DNA of 64,000 nt from Chlorobiota bacterium (GCA_013152535.1 JAADGE010000046.1:54051-118050), one strand, 5' to 3'. Positions 16,776 to 26,362 are shown, counted from the stretch's first letter. Notes: generated by a model from the sequence alone, not told the origin. Numbers and translations: made by a program.

Positions 16776-18098
16776 ATGGCAAATATTGCAGCAATAGTAG
16801 GAAGACCTAATGTAGGTAAGTCCACTCTTTTTAACCGATTGACACAGCAAAAAAAAGCAATAATTCATGAGTCTAGCGGTGTTACTCGAGATCGGCATTA
16901 CGGACAATCGGAGTGGAACGGAACACAATTTTCGGTAATTGATACCGGCGGTTATGTTCATGGTTCGAATGATATTTTTGAAGAAGAAATCAGAAAACAG
17001 GTATTAATTGCTGTTGAAGAAGCTGATGTTATTTTATTTGTGGTTGATGTTACTACCGGAATTACGGATTTAGATGAATCGGTCGCTAAGATGCTGAGAA
17101 AAATTACAAAACCGGTTTTTTTAATTGTTAATAAAGTAGATAATTCAAATTTACAATACGAATCTCATGTTTTTTATAAATTCGGTTTGAAAGAACTGTA
17201 TAATATTTCATCAATAAACGGATCCGGAACCGGAGATTTGTTGGATGAGGTTGTAAAAGCATTTCCGGCTGACGAAATTAATAAAGAAGAGGAGGACTTG
17301 CCCAAATTTGCGATTGTGGGCAGACCGAATGCCGGAAAATCATCATTAATAAATGCTTTTCTCGGAGAGGAAAGAAACATTGTTACCGATATTTCAGGCA
17401 CAACGAGAGATACGGTTAATACCCGTTTCAATAAATTCGGCTATGAATTTGTTTTGGTTGATACTGCGGGTATTAGAAAAAAGAATAAAGTTTTTGAAGA
17501 TATTGAATATTATTCTGTTATGCGTGCCGTAAAAGCAATTGAACATTCCGATGTGTGTTTGTTAATGATTGATGCGGAAAGAGGTGTTGAAGCACAGGAT
17601 TTGGCTATATTTAATCTTATTATTAAAAACAGCAAAGGAGTTGTAGTTCTTATAAATAAATGGGATTTACTGCAAAAAGAAACACATACCTTAAAAAAAT
17701 ATGAAGAAGAAGTAAAAGAAAAACTGGCTCCGTTTAATGATGTTCCTGTTTTATTTGTTTCGGCTTTAACTAAACAACGTATTTATAAAGCAATAGAAAC
17801 TGCTTTGCAAGTCTATAAAAACCGAAAAAGACGGATACCCACTTCAGAACTTAACAGAGTGATGTTGGAGGAAATTGAAAATAATCCGCCTCCGACCCAT
17901 AAAGGAAAATATATTAAAATAAAATTCGTTACACAATTACCGACATATTCGCCGACATTTGCATTTTTCTGCAATATGCCCAATTATGTGAAAGAATCGT
18001 ATAAGCGATTTTTAGAAAACCGATTACGAGAACATTATGATTTTAACGGTGTACCTTTAAAGCTGTTTTTCAGAAATAAAAAGAAAGAAAAAAGATAA
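16776..18098 (+). CDS. der: Ribosome-biogenesis GTPase Der (EngA)
   Basis: A 440-residue protein with two tandem GTPase domains and a C-terminal KH-like domain, required for 50S subunit assembly. The first G1 loop GRPNVGKST begins about 8 residues in; the second, GRPNAGKSS, is near residue 183. Both domains carry the DTGG/DTAG G3 motif and NKxD G4 motifs (NKVD, NKWD). The start is set at the ATG at 16776, because the upstream in-frame TTG at 16755 lies inside the promoter box. Its TAA overlaps the ATG of the following lipoprotein gene by one base, so the two are co-translated. Confidence 0.96.
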   Translation: MANIAAIVGRPNVGKSTLFNRLTQQKKAIIHESSGVTRDRHYGQSEWNGTQFSVIDTGGYVHGSNDIFEEEIRKQVLIAVEEADVILFVVDVTTGITDLDESVAKMLRKITKPVFLIVNKVDNSNLQYESHVFYKFGLKELYNISSINGSGTGDLLDEVVKAFPADEINKEEEDLPKFAIVGRPNAGKSSLINAFLGEERNIVTDISGTTRDTVNTRFNKFGYEFVLVDTAGIRKKNKVFEDIEYYSVMRAVKAIEHSDVCLLMIDAERGVEAQDLAIFNLIIKNSKGVVVLINKWDLLQKETHTLKKYEEEVKEKLAPFNDVPVLFVSALTKQRIYKAIETALQVYKNRKRRIPTSELNRVMLEEIENNPPPTHKGKYIKIKFVTQLPTYSPTFAFFCNMPNYVKESYKRFLENRLREHYDFNGVPLKLFFRNKKKEKR

Positions 18099-18655
18099 TG
18101 TATTTAAAAAACGGATATCATATTTCTTTATTAATTGCTTTTTTAAGTATTTTAACAGCTTGCCCCACACCGAAACAATACCCTTCGGAACCGCAAATTC
18201 AGTTTGAACAGGTTCAGTTGAAAGATTCTGTTGATTTGCTCGGTAACACAAATAAAGTTTACAGATTAAAATTCGGGTTAATTGACGGTGATGGTGATAT
18301 CGGGCTGACAGAAAGTGATACCTCAGGTATTTACAGTCCGGACAGTTTGTATTCAAATGATTTATTCACAACTCTTTATGAGATTGTAAACGGTGATACT
18401 CTTAAAATTGATTCGAGTAAGCAGCGTAATTTCAGAGTTCCTTATGTGCAACCGCAAGGTCAAAATAAAACATTAATAGCCGATTTATTTATCAATATTA
18501 ATTTTTCTTATAACGGAGACGGAAAATTAGCTTACGATTCAATTTATTTCGATTTTTATATTGTTGACAGAAAATTAAATAAAAGTAATATACAGTTAAC
18601 ACCTGTTTTAAAATTAGATACAGTAGGAATTTTCCCTTCCCTTCGTATCGAATAA
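18098..18655 (+). CDS. Lipoprotein of unknown function, downstream of der
   Basis: A 185-residue protein with a lipoprotein signal: basic start, hydrophobic core and lipobox LTAC with Cys22. The mature part is beta-rich, contains LKFGLIDGDGDIGLTESD (a Ca-binding-like acidic stretch) and no enzyme motif. It shares a TAATG junction with der, so it is expressed with the GTPase. In other Bacteroidota, small lipoproteins with this Asp-Gly-Asp-Gly pattern are generally unannotated. No function is proposed. Confidence 0.75.
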   Translation: MYLKNGYHISLLIAFLSILTACPTPKQYPSEPQIQFEQVQLKDSVDLLGNTNKVYRLKFGLIDGDGDIGLTESDTSGIYSPDSLYSNDLFTTLYEIVNGDTLKIDSSKQRNFRVPYVQPQGQNKTLIADLFININFSYNGDGKLAYDSIYFDFYIVDRKLNKSNIQLTPVLKLDTVGIFPSLRIE

Positions 18656-18693
18656 TTTTATCTGCGTAATTTCATTTTTTGTAAACTATTTTA

Positions 18694-18701
18694 TATATTT
18701 G
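18694..18701 (+). promoter_or_regulatory. -7 promoter box for the YbjN-like/PspA-like pair
   Basis: TATATTTG fits TAnnTTTG and lies 38 bases before the start at 18739. Confidence 0.5.
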
Positions 18702-18738
18702 AATGCTGAAATAAGTATTAATCTAAAATTGAATTATT

Positions 18739-19131
18739 ATGAGCAACTATTTTTCAAAAATAAAAGAATATTTAAATGAATTAGCTTATTCAATCATTAA
18801 AGAAAGTGAAGAAGAAGGTTTTTTTGTCATTGACAAGGAAGATGAAGGTATTAAAAATATGGTTATTGTTGTTGATGATCCTATTTTAATAATGGAACAA
18901 CTTCTTTTTAAAGTTAAAAATGATGATATAGAAATGTATAAGGCATTATTAAAGAAAAATCATGATATTCTCCACGGTGCATTTGTTTTAAGTGATGACG
19001 GTAAAAATGTTTTATTCAGAGATACGCTGCAAGTTGAAAACCTTGATTTGAATGAATTAGCAGGTTCATTAAATTCATTATCTTTATTACTGGGAGAATA
19101 TTCGAAGGAAATTATCAAATTTTCTGCCTGA
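18739..19131 (+). CDS. YbjN/CesT-like small protein
   Basis: A 130-residue acidic protein with the alternating helix-strand pattern of YbjN and type III secretion chaperone-like folds: N-terminal helix (YFSKIKEYLNELAYSIIKES), strands FFVIDKE and NMVIVVDDPILIMEQLLF, then a helical segment and the conserved-looking HGAFVLSDDGKNVLFRDTL. Proteins of this type are often labelled Tir chaperone-like, but secretion is not implied here. It is followed after 80 bases by a PspA-like coiled-coil gene on the same strand, a pairing that suggests a shared envelope-stress role. The family assignment is tentative. Confidence 0.65.
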   Translation: MSNYFSKIKEYLNELAYSIIKESEEEGFFVIDKEDEGIKNMVIVVDDPILIMEQLLFKVKNDDIEMYKALLKKNHDILHGAFVLSDDGKNVLFRDTLQVENLDLNELAGSLNSLSLLLGEYSKEIIKFSA

Positions 19132-19211
19132 TTTTTTATAAACATATTGAAAGTGCCGAACGATGATGTAGAATACTGAATTGCTCGGCATTTTGTCTTA
19201 AAAATAATATT

Positions 19212-19874
19212 ATGGGAATTATCAGAAAAACATACGATAAAGGGGACAAGTTTCTTAATGATATAAAGAAAAAAATTCAAAGTCCTTTAAAAGAATTTGA
19301 AAAAGAGCTTAATAATTTGAAAGCATATCTAAAAGAAACAGAAAATTTAACAGCACATTTTAATGCTTTAAAAATAAGAGCTGAAAAAGACGGCGTTGCA
19401 TACAAAGAACAAATTAAAAAGTATGTAAAAAAAGCCGAAGATGCAATAAAAAATGCGAATAATAATTCCATTTCGGAAAAAGCGGCAAAAACAATCGCCG
19501 TTAATGCATTAAAATTTAAAAAATCGTATGAAAAACGCTTGGAAACAGTTTTAGCTAATATCCCTAAATATAATGAAGAAATATTACTTTTAAAAGATAA
19601 AATTGAAGATTTACGACTCAAAATTGACCATTACGAAAGTGAATATAAATTTTTAAAATCCCATTCCGGATCTTCCGGAAAAGATAAAATCAGTGATTTT
19701 TTTTACGGAGACTCCGGAGTACTTAAGCGATTGGAAAAACTAAAAGAAAATCTTTTGAAACAAGAAGAAAAAGGAGACTTTTTAAATACATATTCCGAGG
19801 ATTTATATTCGGGTATCTGTAATGATGATGTGTCGGAAGAATATGAAAATTTAAAAAAGACGATTAAAAAATAA
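19212..19874 (+). CDS. Divergent PspA/IM30-like coiled-coil protein
   Basis: A 220-residue, very Lys/Glu-rich helical protein, coiled coil across most of its length. The N-terminal segment MGIIRKTYDKGDKFLNDI and the spacing of its helices resemble PspA/Vipp1, but the typical DPxxM motif is not clear, so homology to the protein at 3508-4227 is possible rather than sure. A Gly/Ser-rich break (HSGSSGKDK) splits the coil at about residue 155. It pairs with the YbjN-like gene 80 bases upstream. Its last 11 bases overlap the end of the convergent outer-membrane barrel gene. Confidence 0.6.
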   Translation: MGIIRKTYDKGDKFLNDIKKKIQSPLKEFEKELNNLKAYLKETENLTAHFNALKIRAEKDGVAYKEQIKKYVKKAEDAIKNANNNSISEKAAKTIAVNALKFKKSYEKRLETVLANIPKYNEEILLLKDKIEDLRLKIDHYESEYKFLKSHSGSSGKDKISDFFYGDSGVLKRLEKLKENLLKQEEKGDFLNTYSEDLYSGICNDDVSEEYENLKKTIKK

Positions 19875-20670
19875 AAGTAACGCCGAATCGGCTGCTCAAA
19901 TATTGATACGGTAAACCGGGAACGTAAACATTATCATCTCCGAATTTTCCGTTTGCAACATCAACAGCCAAAAACAATTTTGTTGTTTTTCCGTAATTAT
20001 TAAGATTAACACCTGCCTGAAACCGAAAACCTACGGAACCGGCATTCAAAAAACTTATATGTTGATATTGCGGACCGAAACCGGCAAAAATTGAGTGATT
20101 ACCCGTTCTGTCAAGTTTAATATGATAATTTAAAAGCACCGAAAACGAAAATCTGTTCAATACAACCGATTCGGTAACGGCAGTTGTATCAACAAATTTT
20201 GCAAAATTTAAACCGTCTTCCAAAACAGTCTGCAATTCAAAATTTTTATGAAACCTGTAAAATAAATCGGCATGTAACGACACAGGAGTTAAAACAACTT
20301 TTGTAGTATCTCCGCTTTCCGCAAACACCAAAAACCGTGATGTTCCCAATGAAATACCCGTACCGAAACGAAATTTCTTATATTGAGCCGGAGTTAATTT
20401 TACATTAATATCGGTAAAATTTTTAATTCTTACCGTTTTATCTGCCATACCGGAATATGAAAAAACCAAACTCGTAACTTCTTCGGGAATTTCAATTTTA
20501 TAATTTCCGTGTTCATCACTTAAAGTAAAAATCGAAGGAGCATCTTTTGCTGAAATTTTTACTCCGGCAAGAATACCGCCGCCTCTTTTTGTTACTCTTC
20601 CTGAAATGATTTTTTGAGCCGAAACATTAAAACTTAAAAATAAGGAAACAATAATTATAAAATATCGCAT
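19864..20670 (-). CDS. Outer-membrane beta-barrel protein with N-terminal carboxypeptidase-like domain
   Basis: A 268-residue protein with a signal peptide (1-18, ending VSAQ). A carboxypeptidase-regulatory-like domain (about 20-95: ISGRVTKRGGGILAGVKIS, SDEHGNYKIEIPE) precedes roughly eight aromatic-rich beta strands ending in SSRFGVTFIF, the pattern of a small outer-membrane barrel. Ligand and role are unknown. It has its own TAATTTTG promoter box and is not in an operon. Confidence 0.8.
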   Translation of the reverse strand: MRYFIIIVSLFLSFNVSAQKIISGRVTKRGGGILAGVKISAKDAPSIFTLSDEHGNYKIEIPEEVTSLVFSYSGMADKTVRIKNFTDINVKLTPAQYKKFRFGTGISLGTSRFLVFAESGDTTKVVLTPVSLHADLFYRFHKNFELQTVLEDGLNFAKFVDTTAVTESVVLNRFSFSVLLNYHIKLDRTGNHSIFAGFGPQYQHISFLNAGSVGFRFQAGVNLNNYGKTTKLFLAVDVANGKFGDDNVYVPGLPYQYLSSRFGVTFIF

Positions 20671-20686
20671 GGTTTTTATTTTTCAC

Positions 20687-20694
20687 CAAAATTA
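20687..20694 (-). promoter_or_regulatory. -7 promoter box for the barrel protein gene
   Basis: TAATTTTG on the minus strand fits TAnnTTTG, 16 bases before the start codon. Confidence 0.45.
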
Positions 20695-20740
20695 AGGAAT
20701 AATTATTGATTATTAATAAAGTAAAATGAAAAAATATTAA

Positions 20741-20748
20741 CTTTGATT
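20741..20748 (+). promoter_or_regulatory. -7 promoter box for the YihY/BrkB gene
   Basis: TAACTTTG fits TAnnTTTG, 50 bases before the start at 20798. Confidence 0.5.
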
Positions 20749-20797
20749 TCGCTTCTGTACGAAATATTTAAATCGGCAGTATAAATAATTTAAAAGA

Positions 20798-22123
20798 ATG
20801 AAAAAAAAGATACAAAAGTTTAAAGATTTTATAAATAACGAATTATGGTCAATTGATATTACAAAAAAACCTAAACCGATGCGTGCATTAATAAATTTTT
20901 TACGTACTGTATCTTTGGGATTTAAGGGTTATAAAGAAGATAAGCTAAGTGTAAATGCTTCTGCCTTAACATATTTCACTTTACTGTCAATTGTTCCGGT
21001 TTTGGCTTTGGGTTTTGGTATTGCCAAAGGTTTCGGAATGGATAAAATGCTTGAGGAAGAAATAACTGCAAGTTTTCAAGGGCAGGAACAAGTGCTTAAT
21101 TACATTCTTAATTTTACCAGAACTATGCTTGAAACTGCAAAAGGCGGAATTATTGCCGGTTTAGGTTTTATTCTTTTATTGTGGTCGGTTATAAAATTGT
21201 TGTCGAATATTGAAAGTATTTTTAACAGGGTTTGGGATATAAGAAAGTCGCGAAGTATTATTCGTAAATTTACAGACTATATGACAATAATGTTGCTCGG
21301 TCCGATATTTATGATTATGGCGAGCAGTACAACGGTATTTATTTCAACACAATTATCACATTTTTCGCAAACCGGGATGTTTGATTTTGCCACGCCGCTT
21401 TTTTTAAAATTTGCTAAAATTATTCCTTTTGTTATTGTTTGGATTGCCTTTACGATTTTGTATTTAATTATGCCCAATACCAAAGTTAAATTTCGTTCAG
21501 CCGTAATTGCAGGGATAACGGCGGGAACAATTTTTCAAATTTTTCAGGGATTGTATATTTATTTTCAATCAGGAGCTACGCGTATAAATGCTGTTTACGG
21601 AAGTTTTGCTGCTTTGCCTTTATTTTTAATTTGGTTGCAAACGGCTTGGTTCGTTGTTTTGCTCGGGGCAGAGATTTCTTTTGCTGTGCAAAATATTAAA
21701 CTGAAAGGCTCCGGTTTATTGCTTCAAAAATTAAGTATTCATTATCAAAAAAAAATTGCCTTATTTTTGCTTCTTTTTATCATTGATTTTTTTAAAAAAG
21801 GCAAAAAAGCACCGACTTTACAAGAGCTCTCAACATTAAGCACGCTTCCGGTTCCTACAACGGAATATATTCTTAATAATTTAGTAAAAGCCGGAATAGT
21901 TTCGCAAGTGTTGTTAAAAGACAAACACGCATTTCAACCGGCAATGAGTCTCGAAAATCTGACAGTTGCAAAAGTTATTAATAATTATGAAAATTTCGGA
22001 AAAGATTATTCAAAATACGTAAAAAACACTGTGTATGCCGAAATTGAAATGCGTTTAAAAAATATTAAAGAATTTCAGTCAAAATCTGAAGACAATATTT
22101 TAATTAAAGAAATTGAATTATAA
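20798..22123 (+). CDS. YihY/BrkB-family inner-membrane protein
   Basis: A 441-residue protein with about six membrane helices between residues 45 and 305 and a cytoplasmic C-terminal extension of some 130 residues. The family landmarks are visible: NASALTYFTLLSIVPVLALG near 50-69, a GFILLLWSV helix, the Asn-rich FNRVWDIRK segment, and GSFAALPLFLIWLQTAWFVVLLGAEI near the end of the membrane part. The C-terminal extension contains a winged-helix-like stretch (TLQELSTLSTLPVPTTEYIL), as in the longer members. Despite old names (virulence factor, RNase BN), no activity is established. Confidence 0.88.
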   Translation: MKKKIQKFKDFINNELWSIDITKKPKPMRALINFLRTVSLGFKGYKEDKLSVNASALTYFTLLSIVPVLALGFGIAKGFGMDKMLEEEITASFQGQEQVLNYILNFTRTMLETAKGGIIAGLGFILLLWSVIKLLSNIESIFNRVWDIRKSRSIIRKFTDYMTIMLLGPIFMIMASSTTVFISTQLSHFSQTGMFDFATPLFLKFAKIIPFVIVWIAFTILYLIMPNTKVKFRSAVIAGITAGTIFQIFQGLYIYFQSGATRINAVYGSFAALPLFLIWLQTAWFVVLLGAEISFAVQNIKLKGSGLLLQKLSIHYQKKIALFLLLFIIDFFKKGKKAPTLQELSTLSTLPVPTTEYILNNLVKAGIVSQVLLKDKHAFQPAMSLENLTVAKVINNYENFGKDYSKYVKNTVYAEIEMRLKNIKEFQSKSEDNILIKEIEL

Positions 22124-22157
22124 ACTTTGATTATTGTCTCAATATTCATTAAACAAA

Positions 22158-23132
22158 TTACAAACGTTTTGTTTTGAAAAAATTCCAGACTTCTGTCGTC
22201 ATCTCAATATCATGGTTTTGTTTGTTAAAGTCCGCTTCAAATAATGCAGAATATTGTTCTTTAATACTTGGTGCCGAATGCCCGCCTCCGTTTACTTTAT
22301 AAAATATTACTTCGGTTCCTTCTCTTCCGTTTAAGTAACTGTATTTGTTGACAATTCCGCCGTCATCGGTATCTAAATCCGGGAAATTATATAAAACAGG
22401 AATCGTATCGGTTTGATTAAATTCTGTCCAAATTTTTACAGATTGTTCTGCCGAAAATACAGAACCGAAATCAGGATTTGGAGGATTTGAAACATAACCG
22501 CCGTTAAACGGAAGGTGATTATCATCCGTTCCGTTCATAAACAAAACAGAAATCGGATTGACGGGCATACCGCATTCTGAACTGTCGGGCATTGCTGCCG
22601 CAACTGCCGCAACCGCTGCAATTTTATCAGATAATTGCACAGCTAAACGCAAAGCCATAAGTCCGCCGTTAGAAGTGCCGGAAACATAAATACGGGAACG
22701 GTCAATTTTATACTCTTCGGCAATCTTATCAATTAAAAATGAAATAAAATGAACATCATCGGCATCGGAACTTACCTGTGAATTTGCACGACAATCATTC
22801 CAAGTCGGCTTACCGTACGAACCGTTTAATCCTTCGGGATATACAACAATAAATTTGTTGTTATCTGCCAGATTCATCCATAATTTATAGGGTGTTTTAT
22901 AGCCGCTTTCTCCGGTCATATCTTCAATATAAATACCTCCCCCGTGTAATTCAAAAACAATCGGGACGGTAAAATTTTCAATATTATCAGGAATATAAAT
23001 TGCATATCTTCTTGTTTGCCTGTCAACATTAACAGTTTCTGTAAATAAACCGTTTTTTGTTGTTTGCGGTGTTTGTGTTTTTTTACAACTTAATGATAAG
23101 AAAACTAAGACTGATAAAAATAAATATTTCAT
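22158..23132 (-). CDS. Lipoprotein esterase of the PHB depolymerase / feruloyl esterase (CE1-like) type
   Basis: A 324-residue alpha/beta hydrolase with a lipoprotein signal (Cys16 in SLSC). The nucleophile elbow is GTSNGG with Ser154, the oxyanion-hole strand IVFELHGGGIY is at about 58-69, the catalytic Asp is likely in NGTDDNH near 203, and the His in NGGGHSAP near 285. Two cysteine-containing loops fit the secreted LpqC/PHB depolymerase group. It probably cleaves ester bonds of polymers or plant-derived esters at the cell surface. The 262-residue lipoprotein gene 90 bases upstream on the same strand is separated by a terminator. Confidence 0.85.
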   Translation of the reverse strand: MKYLFLSVLVFLSLSCKKTQTPQTTKNGLFTETVNVDRQTRRYAIYIPDNIENFTVPIVFELHGGGIYIEDMTGESGYKTPYKLWMNLADNNKFIVVYPEGLNGSYGKPTWNDCRANSQVSSDADDVHFISFLIDKIAEEYKIDRSRIYVSGTSNGGLMALRLAVQLSDKIAAVAAVAAAMPDSSECGMPVNPISVLFMNGTDDNHLPFNGGYVSNPPNPDFGSVFSAEQSVKIWTEFNQTDTIPVLYNFPDLDTDDGGIVNKYSYLNGREGTEVIFYKVNGGGHSAPSIKEQYSALFEADFNKQNHDIEMTTEVWNFFKTKRL

Positions 23133-23169
23133 AAATACGGATTGTTTAACAAATTAATAAAAAAAGATA

Positions 23170-23199
23170 TTACCGCATCAAAATTATTCGATACGGCAA
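23170..23199 (-). terminator. Intrinsic terminator after the 262-residue lipoprotein gene
   Basis: On the minus strand TTGCCGTATC pairs with GATGCGGTAA over ten positions (two G-U pairs), followed by TATCTTTTTTT. Confidence 0.65.
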
Positions 23200-23221
23200 T
23201 AATCTTAAAAATACTATCTTA

Positions 23222-24010
23222 TTAGTTACAATCAATGTCAAGAAGTGTCTCATCCCAGCAATGCCATACATCATCACCGAATTTCTTTATATCTTTTACT
23301 CTGCCGTTTTTAACCGTTTGGCTCCATTCAATTTGAATTAAATTATCCTGTCCTTTATTGTAAATATTATAATAAGCATTCAAATCTGTTTCGCTGTCAT
23401 TGCCGTATAAAATATAACCGCCGTTTTCGGTTCCTCCGGGAACAATATTAGTATATTTAATATTTCCCGTACTGTCCGTTGTTCTGTTCCATTCAATTCC
23501 CAATAATTCCGAAGGGTCGGTCGGTTTGTTGTAAAGTGTCCAAGTACCGTGTTTTCCGTCAATATTACTGACACCGCTGTACCATAAGAAATGTGTATAT
23601 TCGCCCGATTTTGTAATATACATTTTCCATTCAACTGTTTCCGATTTTAATACACCGTATAATTCTGCCGTAAACGAATTTGAACCCACATTAAACGAAT
23701 AAGTCCAAAGCCATGTGTTGTCTCCCTGATAATCAGCAGGGTGATTTTTTACGGCTTCAACATAAGATGCAACAGGAACAGCCAGACCGACTGTAATTAT
23801 TACATTCCAAACTCCGACATTAATCGCTGAATGTAACCAATTTACCGATGTTGTATCGGTAATATTTTTTGCAGCTTGATTAAAATCCGAGAAGTTTGCT
23901 GTAAATGCTGATTCCGGCGGTAACGCAGGAGCATCTTTATCTTTTTTACACGAAGAAAATAAAGCAGTTGATAAAATTAACAACAAAGAAATTGATTTTA
24001 AAGTTTTCAT
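23222..24010 (-). CDS. Lipoprotein of unknown function
   Basis: A 262-residue protein with lipobox LFSSC (Cys21) followed by KKDKDAPALPPES, a typical Bacteroidota surface-lipoprotein start with charged residues right after the cysteine. The rest is Trp/Tyr/Asn-rich beta structure with four or more tryptophans in short YxxW or WxxY contexts (WLWTYSFNVG, WKMYITKSGEY), suggesting a beta-sandwich binding fold. No enzyme motif is seen. It lies upstream of the CE1-like esterase but a terminator lies between them. Confidence 0.7.
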   Translation of the reverse strand: MKTLKSISLLLILSTALFSSCKKDKDAPALPPESAFTANFSDFNQAAKNITDTTSVNWLHSAINVGVWNVIITVGLAVPVASYVEAVKNHPADYQGDNTWLWTYSFNVGSNSFTAELYGVLKSETVEWKMYITKSGEYTHFLWYSGVSNIDGKHGTWTLYNKPTDPSELLGIEWNRTTDSTGNIKYTNIVPGGTENGGYILYGNDSETDLNAYYNIYNKGQDNLIQIEWSQTVKNGRVKDIKKFGDDVWHCWDETLLDIDCN

Positions 24011-24155
24011 AATATTAAGAGTTTTAAGTTAATAAATTATTTTTTCGAATCTAATACACATTAAATTTAATTTACCCTGATTTTTCCGGTATTTTTTTAA
24101 TCAGACTAAAAATACAATTAAAAATTAAGAAAGTCAAATTTTCCGGAAATTGTTT

Positions 24156-25124
24156 TTATTTCTTAAATACGATATCCCAAGTATATTTTGATGCTCTTTT
24201 TTTACCGTTCTTATCTAATATTCCTGTATTTCTCCATATTTTTCCTAAATCTTTTACTTCTTCCGGGAAAGTTTCCCAAAGTGCATCAAAATCTCTGTAG
24301 GACCACCAAATAATAAATTCGTAATTATGTTCTTGTGCATTTGTTAATAATGTTTCCATATATTTATTCTGTTTTTTTTCAGAACTTTTGATATGTAAAT
24401 CAAGGCTTTTTATATTTAAATTTTCTGCAAGATGACAAGTTTCAACAAAAGCAATCGGCACATTAATACGACTGTTAATCAAATCAAATGCTTTTTGAAA
24501 ATCGTTTTTTGTTTGCATCCCTTTAAAACTTATTGATGCAAAATCCATGTTATTCATATAATTAATCATCTCGTTTGTATATGCTTCGGGATTTTCGGTT
24601 TCGGGATTATAAATATTATGAAGCGTTATTGATTCGGATATTTTCAAATCAGGATATTTTTCTTTCACTCTCAATTTAACATTTTTTATAAGATTTTTAT
24701 ATTGCTCCCATTTAACTTTCGAATGCAGCTTCAATTCATTGGCTTCTATGCAAATTACCAAATATTTAGGATTAAGTTTTCCGAGAATATAATCAACATG
24801 TTTAAAATAAGCATCTTCTATTTTCTTATCATCCATAGAATTATATTGAGGAATCGTACCGTCAAAATCTTCTGCCAAATCGCTCCTGTCCATATTTAAC
24901 AAACCCAGAGAAACGCATAAATCAATATTTGAAATTTTATCAGAAACAGTTCCGTTAATCATATCTGTAAATTCAACGGGTAGCTCCGTATTGTTAATCC
25001 AAGCTTGCCAAGGAATTTTATCATCCGGATGTTCAATATAAATATCAGAATTATTTGCAATAAAGTTATAAGTTTCGGTTTTATCTTCCGGATTTGGTCC
25101 GAAAGACCAAGTTGTAAAACCCAT
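24156..25124 (-). CDS. Glycoside-hydrolase-like TIM-barrel protein (clan GH-A type)
   Basis: A 322-residue protein with the strand-helix rhythm of a TIM barrel. Two glutamates stand where clan GH-A enzymes have theirs: VICIEANEL (Glu127/Glu130, end of a strand) as acid/base and PIAFVETC (Glu228) as nucleophile, with aromatic IIWWSYRDFDALWE near the end lining the site. The exact GH family is not recognised. It starts straight at the first strand (MGFTTWSFGPN) with no signal peptide; an in-frame stop 42 bases upstream rules out a longer form, so it is either cytoplasmic or has lost its leader. Confidence 0.65.
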   Translation of the reverse strand: MGFTTWSFGPNPEDKTETYNFIANNSDIYIEHPDDKIPWQAWINNTELPVEFTDMINGTVSDKISNIDLCVSLGLLNMDRSDLAEDFDGTIPQYNSMDDKKIEDAYFKHVDYILGKLNPKYLVICIEANELKLHSKVKWEQYKNLIKNVKLRVKEKYPDLKISESITLHNIYNPETENPEAYTNEMINYMNNMDFASISFKGMQTKNDFQKAFDLINSRINVPIAFVETCHLAENLNIKSLDLHIKSSEKKQNKYMETLLTNAQEHNYEFIIWWSYRDFDALWETFPEEVKDLGKIWRNTGILDKNGKKRASKYTWDIVFKK

Positions 25125-25233
25125 TTTAAAATTTCTTGAAGAATATTCAGAATAAAAATTAAATTATACAATTTTTCATGCAAAAAAACAAGATTTTAAG
25201 TGTTTTTTTTAACTTTACAAATCATTCACTAAA

Positions 25234-26292
25234 ATGACAGAAAGAAAAACAATACTCGGTATTATGTCCGGCACTTCGCTTGACGGACTTGATTTTGCAT
25301 TATGCGAATTTGAAAAATCAGATAATAATTATTTATACAAAATAATTAAAACAGGATTTTTTAAATATGACAAAAAACTGAAAAAACAATTAGAAACAGC
25401 ACACAAGCTTAATGCTTATAACTTTATTAAATTTCATAAAGAATACGGAAAATACATCGGTAAAAAAGCAACCGGGTTTTTAAAAGATGTAACTAAACCT
25501 GATTATATCGCATCGCACGGGCATACAATTTTTCATAAACCCGAAGAACAAGTAACATTTCAAATCGGTGACGGAGCATTTATTACTGCTGAAACCGGTA
25601 TTCCTGTTATTTCTGATTTCAGAAATCTTGATACGGCACTCGGAGGACAGGGTGCACCCTTGGTTCCGATTGGTGATAAGTTGCTGTTTTCGGAATATGA
25701 CTATTGTCTTAACCTCGGAGGTTTTGCTAATATTTCTTATGATAAGGAAGGTGTAAGAATGGCTTTTGATGTTTGTCCTTTTAATTTTATCATAAATAAA
25801 TTTGCACAACTTTCAGGCAAAGAATACGATAAAAACGGAGAATTAGGAAAATCCGGAAATGTGAATGAACTCCTTTTGAATGAATTAAACCGTATTGATT
25901 ATTATAATCTTAAATCGCCGAAATCACTTGCAAGAGAATATGTTGAAAAATTTTATCTTCCCGTTTTTAATAAATATAAAATTCCGATTAAAGATGTAAT
26001 TCACACTTTTTACGAGCATTCGGCTTTTCAAATAAATAAATTCATTGCCCCGGATAAAAATATTCTTATAACCGGAGGCGGTACTCACAATACTTTTTTT
26101 ATTTCTTTGCTGAAAAAAAAAACTGAAAATGAATTGATTATTCCTGACAATAAGTTAATTGATTTTAAAGAAGCAATAATTTTTGCATTTCTCGGTTTTT
26201 TAAGGAGTATGAGAAAAAACAACACATTAGCTTCAGTAACCGGAGCAAAAAACAATTCATCGGGCGGAAATATTTTTATTACGCATATTTAA
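25234..26292 (+). CDS. anmK: Anhydro-N-acetylmuramic acid kinase
   Basis: A 352-residue kinase of the ASKHA fold that phosphorylates and opens 1,6-anhydroMurNAc to MurNAc-6-phosphate during peptidoglycan recycling. The N-terminal phosphate loop GIMSGTSLDGLDFAL is at 9-23, the central segment has ASHGHTIFHKPE and GDGAFITAETGIPVISDFR, and a second phosphate loop ITGGGTHN lies near 287. The length agrees with the family. A near-consensus TAACTTTA box lies just upstream. No murQ is adjacent. Confidence 0.94.
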   Translation: MTERKTILGIMSGTSLDGLDFALCEFEKSDNNYLYKIIKTGFFKYDKKLKKQLETAHKLNAYNFIKFHKEYGKYIGKKATGFLKDVTKPDYIASHGHTIFHKPEEQVTFQIGDGAFITAETGIPVISDFRNLDTALGGQGAPLVPIGDKLLFSEYDYCLNLGGFANISYDKEGVRMAFDVCPFNFIINKFAQLSGKEYDKNGELGKSGNVNELLLNELNRIDYYNLKSPKSLAREYVEKFYLPVFNKYKIPIKDVIHTFYEHSAFQINKFIAPDKNILITGGGTHNTFFISLLKKKTENELIIPDNKLIDFKEAIIFAFLGFLRSMRKNNTLASVTGAKNNSSGGNIFITHI

Positions 26293-26330
26293 TTCTAAAC
26301 ACAGCACTTTTAACTTTTAACTAATTTTCT

Positions 26331-26338
26331 TATCTTTG
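26331..26338 (+). promoter_or_regulatory. -7 promoter box for the PorE-like gene
   Basis: TATCTTTG fits TAnnTTTG and lies 24 bases before the ATG at 26363, separating this gene from anmK. Confidence 0.5.
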
Positions 26339-26362
26339 CTTAATTCAACAAACACTTTTATC

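Noticed and set aside
24959..25183. Minus-strand 74-codon frame overlapping the glycoside-hydrolase-like gene
   Set aside because: It is in another frame of the same gene and its sequence past the first 20 residues is not protein-like; its start is discussed only as a possible lost leader.
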